NCBI RefSeq assembly: GCF_000176235.1
Contig: NZ_ACZV01000004.1
Location: 310,001 to 374,000 of the forward strand
Origin: Vibrio orientalis CIP 102891 = ATCC 33934
GTDB taxonomy: Bacteria; Pseudomonadota; Gammaproteobacteria; Enterobacterales; Vibrionaceae
Direction of reading: 5' to 3'
Length of the DNA stretch: 64,000 nucleotides
Under the pieces are notes generated by a model. It was given only the letters and a program-made list of their open reading frames with translations. It was not told the DNA's origin and did no database searches. A program made the translations under genes and the position numbers. Positions 18,156 through 25,539 of the stretch are shown piece after piece. The first letter of the stretch is position 1. Each line of letters starts with the position of its first letter.

Positions 18156-19289
18156 ATGTTAGAAAATCAGCAGCTTACTATCGACTGTGCAGTACCAGAT
18201 AGTGGTGTTAATGCCCTTAAAATCAAAGCAGTGGATCTACCTAAGTTCCCTACGACTCGCTACCAAGGCTCAAAACGTAAAATCCTACCAGAACTAGCAA
18301 CAGCATTGAGCACGATCCAGTACAACAATGCACTAGATATGTTTAGTGGCTCTGGTGTCGTATCACTCTTGTTTAGAACATTAGGTAAGAACGTTAGCTC
18401 AAATGACTTCATGTTATACAATCAAAATACAGCCAAAGTATTTTTGGAGTTTGACCTTGAACGATTGAACGCTTTGAACGCACAGTCTGATTTAGAAGAT
18501 TTGCTGTATAACTTACCTTTGTCAGATGACGGACTAGTATCAAAGAACTATAAAGGCATTTACTTTATTGATTCTGAAAATGATGAGATTGACCGATTCT
18601 GTCAAAACATTCATCAGTACGACGATTTTGCAAAGTCTGTATACATCTATGCTATTGGTCAAGCGTTAACCAAGAAGCGTCCATACAATCTTTTCCACCG
18701 CGCAAATTTAGAAATGCGTACTAAAGAAGTTAAACGTTCTTTTGGTAATAAAAAGACTTGGGAAACACCAATGATTGAGCACGCAATCAAGTGTATCAAT
18801 GAATTGAAGAAGTATCCTATTAAAACTGCTGATACATTAAGCAAGTACACAACTGGTTTTAACTCAGCAGATTTAGAATCATTTGCTGATGATTTCGACT
18901 TAATTTATCTTGATCCGCCATACATCAATGGTAAAGGTACACCTGTTGATTACAGTAACTTCTATCATTTCTTAGAGGGGCTTTGCGATTACTCGTTGTT
19001 CGACAATGGTGATGATAAGTACCCTCATAAACCGATCACAAAGAAACCTAGTGCATGGTTAAAGCCAGATAGTGCATTGAAAGAGCTTACGGCGATCTGT
19101 GAACGCTGGCCTAATGCAACAATTGTTTTTAGCTATAGAAGTGATGGCTTACCAGTACCAGAAGAAGCAGCAAAGGCAATGTCAACTAAAGGTCGTACAG
19201 CCGAGATTCATTCTGCTGGCGAGTACAAGTATGCATTGAGTAAAACAAACACAAATGAAGAATTAATCATCATTTCAAAACCAGCATAA
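18156..19289 (+). CDS. DNA adenine-N6 methyltransferase of the EcoRV-type system
   Basis: 377 aa. Expected to protect the element and host by methylating adenine in the sequence cut by the neighbouring endonuclease. Motif order is that of alpha-class (Dam-like) enzymes: RYQGSK (35-40, motif X), DMFSGSG (61-67, SAM-binding motif I), a target-recognition region, then DPPY (253-256, motif IV). It is longer than M.EcoRV (about 300 aa) and only distantly like it, so specificity is inferred from the partner nuclease. Convergent with the endonuclease gene, with a terminator between them. Start supported by TAGGTAAG. Confidence 0.88.
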   Translation: MLENQQLTIDCAVPDSGVNALKIKAVDLPKFPTTRYQGSKRKILPELATALSTIQYNNALDMFSGSGVVSLLFRTLGKNVSSNDFMLYNQNTAKVFLEFDLERLNALNAQSDLEDLLYNLPLSDDGLVSKNYKGIYFIDSENDEIDRFCQNIHQYDDFAKSVYIYAIGQALTKKRPYNLFHRANLEMRTKEVKRSFGNKKTWETPMIEHAIKCINELKKYPIKTADTLSKYTTGFNSADLESFADDFDLIYLDPPYINGKGTPVDYSNFYHFLEGLCDYSLFDNGDDKYPHKPITKKPSAWLKPDSALKELTAICERWPNATIVFSYRSDGLPVPEEAAKAMSTKGRTAEIHSAGEYKYALSKTNTNEELIIISKPA

Positions 19290-19292
19290 TAA

Positions 19293-19320
19293 GAGGGGAG
19301 CAGAAGCTCCCCTTTGTTTT
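19293..19320 (+). terminator. Terminator after the methyltransferase
   Basis: AGGGGAGC / GCTCCCCT perfect stem, AGAA loop, followed by TTGTTTT. Confidence 0.8.
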
Positions 19321-20095
19321 ATTTGAATCTTGCCATTTCTGGATGATTGTACAAAGAGTGCCAGTCGAAAATCTGTTCTTTGGCTTCTTCGTAATTTGCC
19401 CAGTAGAAATCACAAGCACCTTTCTTATCACGGAACTGAGTAAACGGTCCATTTACAGTTTCAAAGCCACGAGGTGTATCGATCTCGACCGAACCAATGT
19501 TTTTCGTGTTGCCACTACCAGCACGAATACCAGTCAAATCAACCTTTTCACGAATGAAGACAGATTGTACCGAGTAAGGACAACGGATCTGACCACGAGT
19601 TGGGATATTTTCCAGTGTGTACTCTTCAAACGCTTCATTGCGAATGTACACAAAGCCTAGTACCCAATGTTCATGGTAAGTATTGTATGGGTAAAGGATG
19701 TTCTTCGTGTTGTTACGAATGAATGAGTTATAGCTACCAAGAGTCATCTTGGTCTTTTTGTAACCAATAGGTGCTTTTGGCTCGATGTAGGTAGATTTAA
19801 TATCAAGTGCAATGCGATGCAGTACAGTTCTGCCATCAACGTCATACTTAGTTAGAGTGAAGTCTGGATAAGTTGTTTGATTTGCAGTTTCAACAACATA
19901 GCCTTTCTCCGCAGCCAAGGAACGTAGTGCTGGACTAGCAAAACGTTCAAAAACCGTACTCAGAACTTTAGTGTCAGAGTCAATTGGTAGTACGTTGTTG
20001 TTTTGGTCGATAAAACCTTGGATTTCCCAAGTAAAGTTTCGTGTTAGCTCAAAGAAACGGCGACTAAAGCCGTTAATCTCAAAATATGGCTGCAT
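19319..20095 (-). CDS. EcoRV-like type II restriction endonuclease
   Basis: 258 aa. Compared from memory with R.EcoRV (about 245 aa), whole stretches match: DSDTKVLSTVFERF, YPDFTL, ALDIKSTY, SFIRNNTKNILYPY and AGSGNTKNIGS. The EcoRV catalytic residues Asp74, Asp90 and Lys92 correspond to Asp78, Asp98 and Lys100, and Glu45 to Glu50. The recognition-loop residues GSGNT are present at 193-197, so the target is probably GATATC with a blunt central cut. The gene appears intact. Start: ATG 20095 with GAGG 7 nt upstream. No controller (C) protein gene was recognised nearby. Confidence 0.92.
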   Translation of the reverse strand: MQPYFEINGFSRRFFELTRNFTWEIQGFIDQNNNVLPIDSDTKVLSTVFERFASPALRSLAAEKGYVVETANQTTYPDFTLTKYDVDGRTVLHRIALDIKSTYIEPKAPIGYKKTKMTLGSYNSFIRNNTKNILYPYNTYHEHWVLGFVYIRNEAFEEYTLENIPTRGQIRCPYSVQSVFIREKVDLTGIRAGSGNTKNIGSVEIDTPRGFETVNGPFTQFRDKKGACDFYWANYEEAKEQIFDWHSLYNHPEMARFK

Positions 20096-20148
20096 ATTGA
20101 TACCTCATTAAGTTACCAGTCATTTATGAGGTCTGAGGCTCTTTTTTT

Positions 20149-20166
20149 CAATGACTTGGCTCATTA
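20149..20166. promoter_or_regulatory. Operator-like palindrome between endonuclease and antirestriction genes
   Basis: CAATGA (20149-20154), 6-nt spacer, TCATTA (20161-20166), in the 187-bp divergent promoter region. Same half-site as at 16435 and 21374-21421. A second inverted repeat, CCTCAT / ATGAGG (20103-20131), lies closer to the endonuclease start. Confidence 0.45.
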
Positions 20167-20282
20167 AAAATGTGATTTGTTTCATAACAATCAAGAAACG
20201 GTATGATTGAAAAGTGTGAAAGACTTGTATACGAGATCACATGACTTGTTTATATTAGAAGAATCTAATTTAAGAGGTCGTA

Positions 20283-20684
20283 ATGCCGTTTATTCGCTTT
20301 TACAAAATGAATCCACTGCTTGGAATGGCTGTTGAAGAAGCGTTCTACGAATTTTCACGAACAGTGTCGAAGTATGATGGTGGAGCTTGGGAAGTAGTCG
20401 TTGATAGTGATGATGTGTATGCGGTTTATCCAGTGTCGTTAGGATCACTGGAAGTTGGTCATGATGGCAACTATGTCTTACCGATAGAAATATCTTCTAG
20501 AGCATTTGGTGTGTATGTTTCGTTAGCCGTCTACAACAAATTATGTTGGTTGTTTCACGATCAAGGTAACGATGCATTGTGCGAAGTTTTTAGCAGTATG
20601 TATCACTCTTTACGTATCTGGATGATAGATACAACCGAGCTTCCACCAGCAGAAGTTGAACATATTCTTAGGATGATTGATTAG
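20283..20684 (+). CDS. ArdB/KlcA-like antirestriction protein
   Basis: 133 aa with AAGAGG ribosome binding site. The pattern YDGGAWEV, then VYPVSL, then LEVGHDGNYVLPIEISSRAFGVYVSLAVYNKLC, ending with VEHILRMID, follows KlcA/ArdB proteins (KYNGGYWNF ... AAID) closely in order and length. Known members block type I restriction without binding DNA. On a mobile element this would help entry into hosts with type I systems. It is divergent from the EcoRV-like nuclease. The assignment is by motif pattern only. Confidence 0.65.
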   Translation: MPFIRFYKMNPLLGMAVEEAFYEFSRTVSKYDGGAWEVVVDSDDVYAVYPVSLGSLEVGHDGNYVLPIEISSRAFGVYVSLAVYNKLCWLFHDQGNDALCEVFSSMYHSLRIWMIDTTELPPAEVEHILRMID

Positions 20685-20685
20685 C

Positions 20686-20712
20686 AAAAAGGGAGCCGAA
20701 GCTCCCTTTTTT
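20686..20712. terminator. Bidirectional terminator
   Basis: AAAAAGGGAGC / GCTCCCTTTTT stem with CGAA loop, between the convergent antirestriction gene and the 165-aa gene. Confidence 0.88.
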
Positions 20713-21151
20713 AATGAATGAAATTGGCTTCAAGTAATTCATTAATCGAATATAATTGAATACCATCTTCTTCAAATTTCTCAGCCATTAGCATCATCTT
20801 CTGACTCAAACATTCGTAATACTCGTGGACACTGACTAGTGTCTCAGCATCAATATGCTGTGCTTCGATGAAGTATTCTAAAAATCCACCATCTTCACGA
20901 TATTGACACTCCACTAGGTGGCAAGCATTAAGTTTGTGCAGAAGCTGCGCTACGGCCAAGTTTGAACTAGACACATATATCTCACTGATAGGGTCATTGT
21001 CATTTTTAGTGTTCAAAAAAACAACATCACTATCGTTTACGGTAACACCGAGTGTACGTAAAGCATCCAAAATCACGTTATGCTCAAAAGGATCGTGAAA
21101 CATAAATGTAAAGTTCTGTTGAGCGGCAGTATTTGTATTAAAAGTAGTCAT
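20711..21151 (-). CDS. Orphan element protein
   Basis: 146 aa from the ATG at 21151 (165 aa if a GTG at 21208 is used). Acidic, soluble, no recognised family. The ATG has only a weak GAAG upstream. A perfect AAGGAGG lies 44 nt further up (21196-21202), followed by a GTGC-UUCG-GCAC hairpin (21184-21195). The control region upstream carries the right copy of the 70-bp repeat. Confidence 0.55.
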   Translation of the reverse strand: MTTFNTNTAAQQNFTFMFHDPFEHNVILDALRTLGVTVNDSDVVFLNTKNDNDPISEIYVSSSNLAVAQLLHKLNACHLVECQYREDGGFLEYFIEAQHIDAETLVSVHEYYECLSQKMMLMAEKFEEDGIQLYSINELLEANFIH

Positions 21152-21304
21152 AATCAAATCTTCAAGTTGGTTAATGTTTAAATGTGCCGAAGCACCCTCC
21201 TTAACCACTCAACGGTGCGCATACTAAAGCAATTGCTTCTATCATGACAACAAGAATATCTTATCGAACTAAACAAAATCGTTTATATTCAGGTGTTTGC
21301 TCAA

Positions 21305-21371
21305 TCATTGAGCTTTTTTGATTGAAAATGGTACTTTTTTTGGTGAATGATAACTGGTTAACTAGATGGTT
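21305..21371. repeat. Right copy of the 70-bp imperfect inverted repeat
   Basis: Reverse complement of the pattern at 16367-16440. The outermost 11 bp (ACTAGATGGTT, 21361-21371) are perfectly inverted with respect to 16367-16377. Confidence 0.7.
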
Positions 21372-21373
21372 GA

Positions 21374-21421
21374 TCATTGCTCAATGACCACACTCATTGG
21401 TGAAGGCAAATGATGCAATGA
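21374..21421. repeat. Cluster of CAATGA half-sites
   Basis: TCATTG 21374-21379, CAATGA 21382-21387, TCATTG 21394-21399 and CAATGA 21416-21421. The second and third form a palindrome with a 6-nt spacer, like the site at 20149. Confidence 0.6.
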
Positions 21422-21599
21422 TAAAAAAAATATTCCGGCGTCTGTTCACGTAAGCGAACCTATACTGTGGTTATCAGGTGTTCACTTATAATGCATGAAT
21501 AGACCGGCCTATTATTAACACTGTGGTTACATGGTTGAGTTAATACAATATGGTCCATACTAAAGGTGCTATATCGCACGTAATTGAGCTCGATTAGAC

Positions 21600-21632
21600 A
21601 AAAAAGCCTTCGACATTGTTGAAGGCTTTTTT
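21600..21632. terminator. Terminator downstream of the cytochrome c gene
   Basis: AAAAAGCCTTC / GAAGGCTTTTTT stem, T-rich on both strands. Probably host DNA, originally shared by ppiC and the cytochrome gene. Confidence 0.85.
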
Positions 21633-21649
21633 ATAGGCTTCGATTTCGA

Positions 21650-21961
21650 TTACTTCTGGCTAGAAAAATACGCTGCTATGTCTTTTAGATCTTCGTCATT
21701 TAGGCGCGACAGTTGGGCCTTCATCATTTCTGCTAGCGCACCTTGTCGGTTACCATCTTGGTAGTCTTTCATTGATTGAAATAGGTACTGAGCGTTTTGA
21801 CCTTTGATATTTGGGTACGTTGGGTTGCTTGCTGTACCATCAGTGCCGTGACAAAAGATACAGCTAGGCGATTTTACTTTGCCTAACTCAGCGTCACCGA
21901 ATTGAGTGTTCGCCAATGCAAGAGATGGTAGAAAAGAAAGAAAAACGAGCGTACGTATCAT
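21650..21961 (-). CDS. Class I c-type cytochrome (c553-like)
   Basis: 103-aa periplasmic electron carrier. A signal peptide (MIRTLVFLSFLPSLALA) is followed by one haem-binding CIFCHG motif and a distal ligand probably in the LAEMMKAQLS region. The ATG at 21961 is preferred because it gives a clean signal peptide; the longer in-frame reading adds a spurious N-terminus. The redox partner cannot be told. Confidence 0.88.
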   Translation of the reverse strand: MIRTLVFLSFLPSLALANTQFGDAELGKVKSPSCIFCHGTDGTASNPTYPNIKGQNAQYLFQSMKDYQDGNRQGALAEMMKAQLSRLNDEDLKDIAAYFSSQK

Positions 21962-22051
21962 AGAGAAACCTAAACCTATCAACTTTGATACGAAACAGAA
22001 TAAAGCTTCCCCTAAGGGGAAGCTCAATGGTTGAGATCAATTTAATACTCG

Positions 22052-23056
22052 TTAAAGCAGTTTACCTAGCTTCTCAATAAACAGCAGGATGTCTTGTTGT
22101 GAGATGTCTTTATGCGTAACGAATCGGATTGGGTTTCCAGGGGTAATGGTAATGCCTTCATCCGCCAGCTTGCTCGCAATGGCTGTGATATCAATATTGT
22201 CATCTAGCTTGGCAAACACGATGTTGGTCTGAACAAAGTCCGTATTGACGTTGAAACCCGGAAGATCAGACAAGCGTTCAGCGAGTAGCTTAGCGTTTGC
22301 GTGGTCAACTTTAAGTTGAGGCACTTGCTCTGTCAGCGCAAGTTTACCTGCAGCTGCTAAGATGCCGGCTTGACGCATACCGCCGCCTACCATTTTACGT
22401 AAGCGTCTTGCTCTTTGAATAAACGCTTTATCACCTAATAGCAATGAACCGATTGGCGCTGCAAGGCCTTTAGATAGACAAATCGTCATTGAGTCGAAAT
22501 GTTGTGCAATCTCTTTGACATCCACATCTAACGCTGCCGCGGCGTTGTACACGCGAGCGCCGTCTAAGTGCAGCAGTAGGTTATGTTGATCAACAAACTC
22601 ACGCGCTTGTGCAAGGTAGCTTAAAGGAAGAACCTTACCATTAATGGTGTTCTCAAGGCTCAATAGCTTTGTTCGTGCAAAATGGCTGTCATCAGGTTTA
22701 ATCGCGGCTTTCAGCTTAGCAAAATCAAGGGAGCCATCAGGATTGTTCTCAATAGGTTGAGGCTGAATAGAACCCAATACGGCTGCACCGCCAGCTTCAT
22801 ATTTGTAGTTATGAGCTTGTTGGCCACACAGGTACTCGTCACCGCGATCGCAGTGAGCCATAAGGCCAAGCAGGTTTGCTTGGGTTCCTGACGTAGTAAA
22901 CAATGCCGCTTCAAAGCCATGGCGCTCCGCTGCCCACTGTTCTAATTCATTGACGGTTGGGTCATCACCATAGACATCATCACCTACAGGTGCTTCTGCC
23001 ATTGCTTTACGCATTGCTTCTGTCGGTTTGGTTACCGTATCAGAACGAAAATCCAT
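22052..23056 (-). CDS. ltaE: Low-specificity L-threonine aldolase
   Basis: 334-aa PLP enzyme that cleaves L-threonine and L-allo-threonine to glycine and acetaldehyde. Family signatures: DFRSDTVTKPT at the N-terminus, HLDGARVYNA (Asp binding the PLP ring) and LSKGLAAPIGS with the Schiff-base lysine. The ATG at 23056 has AGGAGA 7 nt upstream and matches the family start. It begins 11 bp after the stop of the Nudix gene, so the two form an operon. Confidence 0.93.
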   Translation of the reverse strand: MDFRSDTVTKPTEAMRKAMAEAPVGDDVYGDDPTVNELEQWAAERHGFEAALFTTSGTQANLLGLMAHCDRGDEYLCGQQAHNYKYEAGGAAVLGSIQPQPIENNPDGSLDFAKLKAAIKPDDSHFARTKLLSLENTINGKVLPLSYLAQAREFVDQHNLLLHLDGARVYNAAAALDVDVKEIAQHFDSMTICLSKGLAAPIGSLLLGDKAFIQRARRLRKMVGGGMRQAGILAAAGKLALTEQVPQLKVDHANAKLLAERLSDLPGFNVNTDFVQTNIVFAKLDDNIDITAIASKLADEGITITPGNPIRFVTHKDISQQDILLFIEKLGKLL

Positions 23057-23067
23057 AATCTTATCTC

Positions 23068-23622
23068 CTAAATATAGCCGCATAGCTTTGCTTTACTTAA
23101 ACATGCGATGGTTTTGGCATCTGTGATTTCGCCACTAATTATTTTTTGTTCAAGTTGTTTAACCGAAAGTGAAATCACTTCAATCACCTCGTCTTCATCA
23201 CAGGCATAACGACGAGTTAAAGTCAGGTCTTTGGCTACGTATAGGTGTTGTAACTCATCACAAAATCCAGCCAAAGGCGTTACTTGGCCTAGAGATATCA
23301 TGGTTTTTGCACTGTAGCCAGTCTCTTCTTCAAGCTCACGATTAGCGCAGACTTCGACCGCTTCGCCATCTTCCAAAGTTCCTGCGGGTAATTCCAATAA
23401 CCATTTCTTAAGTGATGGCCTGAATTGATTGATTACAATGATGTCGCCATTTTCAGCGATCGGCAGGATTACCGCGGCTCCGGGGTGGGAAATCGTAGTG
23501 TGGGTGATTTTTTGGCCATTTGGCAAATCAATCTCTTCTTCAATAAGAGAGATACGCTTCCAGCTATGAAGGGTTTTTATCTTGGAGTTCATTATTGTTA
23601 TTGGTGCCCTGACGATTGACAC
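23068..23622 (-). CDS. Nudix hydrolase (ADP-ribose pyrophosphatase-like)
   Basis: Up to 184 aa. A Nudix box is visible as GTLEDGE followed by RELEEETGY, with the catalytic glutamates. The upstream INQFRPSLKKWLLELPAG and the order of strands fit the NudF/ADP-ribose pyrophosphatase group, so it probably hydrolyses ADP-ribose or related sugar nucleotides. The GTG at 23622 has AAGG upstream; an ATG at 23592 is possible. Upstream gene of ltaE. Confidence 0.85.
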   Translation of the reverse strand: MSIVRAPITIMNSKIKTLHSWKRISLIEEEIDLPNGQKITHTTISHPGAAVILPIAENGDIIVINQFRPSLKKWLLELPAGTLEDGEAVEVCANRELEEETGYSAKTMISLGQVTPLAGFCDELQHLYVAKDLTLTRRYACDEDEVIEVISLSVKQLEQKIISGEITDAKTIACLSKAKLCGYI

Positions 23623-23865
23623 GCATTACCTTACAGACAATACCTCTGTAGTTAAAGCATCTCAGTAACATGTGAGTAACTTTACGTCGTACGATTAGTG
23701 ATAGTAATCGCAAAACTGCAAACATTGTTTTCAGTGCGTTACGTAAATAAGCCTTCTGCTATAAAAGGTTGTCAGAATTGAAATTGCACTTGTAACAAAG
23801 TGCTAACAATTGTATAAACTTATTCATACGCACATGTTGTTTAATACGTTAGGAGAGCGCAATAG

Positions 23866-25530
23866 ATGATGAACCAGAGTCGAGTTACTCACTCACAAAA
23901 AGCGTTACTGTCTGAGAGAATCAATAAACTCGCTCAAGCCTTATCTGATGGTGTGTATGAACGTGAAGAAACGATCAAACTCTGTCTGCTAGCAGCCCTT
24001 GCTGGTGAAAGTGTCTTCTTACTGGGGCCTCCTGGTATTGCAAAGAGCTTAATTGCTAAGCGACTTATTCAAGCTTTTGATAATTCGTCTTATTTTGAGT
24101 ACCTAATGACGCGTTTCTCGACACCAGAAGAGGTGTTTGGTCCGCTTAGTATCCAAGAATTAAAAGATAATGGTCGTTACGTTCGTTTGACCGACGGTTA
24201 TCTACCGACTGCTCAGGTGGTTTTCCTTGATGAGATTTGGAAAGCAGGCCCAGCGATCCTGAACACGCTATTGACCGTAGTGAATGAAAAGACCTTCAAA
24301 AATGGTAACGAGATAGAGCGTGTACCAATGCGTCTATTGGTTTCAGCATCGAATGAATTGCCAGATGAAGATAGTGGCTTAGAAGCACTGTATGACCGTA
24401 TGTTAGTGCGCGTGTTTGTTAATCGTATCCAAGACAAACAAAACTTCAAATCTATGCTGACCGTCGGTACGCCGCAAGAGGCGACGATTCCTGAAGGTTT
24501 GGCAATTACTGATCAAGAGTACCATCAGTGGCAGTCAGAGCTTGAGCAACTGGAACTTAGTAATGATGTGTTTGAAAAGCTCTACGAGTTAAAAACCTTA
24601 CTAGAGTCGGCAGTCACTGCTGAAAGTGGTTTTAATGCGGAAGATACTGATATGTACGTATCAGACCGTCGTTGGAAGAAAGCCGTTAAGTTACTTAAAG
24701 CGAGCGCATTCTTTAATGGCCGTGATTCAATTAACCCACTAGATATCTTGCTGCTACAAGACTGTCTGTGGAACAGTCCTGAGTCTCGCGACATTGTACG
24801 TAAAGTGATCAAAGACTTCGCGCTGAATCACGCATTTGATCAGCAAGAAGTCGAACAGCAAATCACACTATGTCGTGAAGAGTTGACTGACATCCAAGAA
24901 GAGCTTGAGTCGGAATTCGGCACCATGCTTTCGATGGAGTCGACGACGGGTCTTATCAAGAAACAGGTGCACAGTTACGATATTTCTGATGCGAAGAGCT
25001 ACAAAGTGGGTAGCGCATTTGATTTGGTTAAGATGGTTCTACTGCAAAGCAATATGTCGGTCACTGAGTCGGAGAAAGGCGATAGCCGCTGGGTCTACGT
25101 GCCTAAGAACGAGCTAGAAAGAGTGATCAAAGAAGGCCACGGTGACGTTTACGGCTATGTGAACACCAACACCACTCTGGTTCGCCTACGTTTTGACATG
25201 GATGCGGCAAACAACTTAGTGATCAAAGATATTGCTAATCGTGCTGTGCTTGTTTCTATTGTGACAACCAAAGGCTTAGATGAAGAACTTTACCAAGAGT
25301 GGCTAACTAAGTCCCAGCAAGCAATGGCTCAGTTAGAGCATGCAGAGCATCATTTACTGCGCGTACGTTCTAACTTCCATGGCGCGCTTCCTCATGGCTT
25401 TGTCGATCAAGAATTGCCACGAGCGATGGAGTCTAGCTTACAGAATTTACAGCAAGTACTCGAATCAACCAAAGCGGAATGTGAACGCATTGTTTTCCGT
25501 TTCAAAACCTTAGATCAATTCTTTGCATAG
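23866..25530 (+). CDS. ravA: MoxR-type AAA+ ATPase RavA
   Basis: 554 aa. AAA+ chaperone-like ATPase that works with ViaA. Walker A is GPPGIAKS near residue 58, Walker B FLDEIWKAG, and sensor 1 lies in LLVSASNELP, followed by a long C-terminal region with the RavA triple-helical and LARA-type parts. Slightly longer than E. coli RavA (about 500 aa). In E. coli the pair has been linked to respiratory complexes and aminoglycoside uptake. Translation could start at 23866 or at the next codon. The viaA start follows 9 bp after the stop. Confidence 0.93.
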   Translation: MMNQSRVTHSQKALLSERINKLAQALSDGVYEREETIKLCLLAALAGESVFLLGPPGIAKSLIAKRLIQAFDNSSYFEYLMTRFSTPEEVFGPLSIQELKDNGRYVRLTDGYLPTAQVVFLDEIWKAGPAILNTLLTVVNEKTFKNGNEIERVPMRLLVSASNELPDEDSGLEALYDRMLVRVFVNRIQDKQNFKSMLTVGTPQEATIPEGLAITDQEYHQWQSELEQLELSNDVFEKLYELKTLLESAVTAESGFNAEDTDMYVSDRRWKKAVKLLKASAFFNGRDSINPLDILLLQDCLWNSPESRDIVRKVIKDFALNHAFDQQEVEQQITLCREELTDIQEELESEFGTMLSMESTTGLIKKQVHSYDISDAKSYKVGSAFDLVKMVLLQSNMSVTESEKGDSRWVYVPKNELERVIKEGHGDVYGYVNTNTTLVRLRFDMDAANNLVIKDIANRAVLVSIVTTKGLDEELYQEWLTKSQQAMAQLEHAEHHLLRVRSNFHGALPHGFVDQELPRAMESSLQNLQQVLESTKAECERIVFRFKTLDQFFA

Positions 25531-25539
25531 GAGAAATGA

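Larger units (their letters stand above)
9780..21598. mobile_element. Integrated element with serine recombinase, replication genes and EcoRV-type restriction-modification
   Basis: Everything between ppiC and the terminator before the cytochrome c gene is foreign in character. It is markedly more AT-rich than its flanks and full of short overlapping genes of no known family. It starts with a large serine recombinase at the ppiC end and carries a helicase, a primase-like protein, a restriction-modification pair and an antirestriction gene. No capsid, terminase, relaxase or type IV secretion genes were seen, so it is not a complete phage or conjugative element; a mobilisable or satellite-like island fits better. 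Ends are approximate: the left end lies between 9776 and about 9800, the right end between about 21371 and 21598. A short ATACTA match (9786-9791 and about 21563-21568) is one weak candidate for the att core. Confidence 0.82.
21152..21599. other. Right-end control and junction region of the element
   Basis: No gene. From left to right: the AAGGAGG/UUCG hairpin leader, the right copy of the inverted repeat (21305-21371), four CAATGA half-sites in 48 bp (21374-21421), a near-palindrome GTTCACGTAAGCGAAC (21445-21460) and a 10-bp direct repeat ACTGTGGTTA (21464-21473 and 21520-21529). The element-host junction must lie in the right part. Confidence 0.6.

Noticed and set aside
20226-20234. CTTGTATAC, also found at 9781-9789 beside ppiC, as a possible attR core
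   Set aside because: It would leave the antirestriction gene and the 165-aa orphan outside the element, which their character argues against. Both copies look like parts of promoters (TTGTAT about 20 bp before a TATAAT-like box).
16367-21371. Classical transposon with terminal inverted repeats
   Set aside because: No transposase inside the repeats and no target-site duplication next to the 11-bp ends. Kept only as a possible cargo module or duplicated promoter.
9780-21598. Complete prophage or conjugative element
   Set aside because: No terminase, capsid, tail, lysis, relaxase or type IV secretion gene was found in any reading frame.
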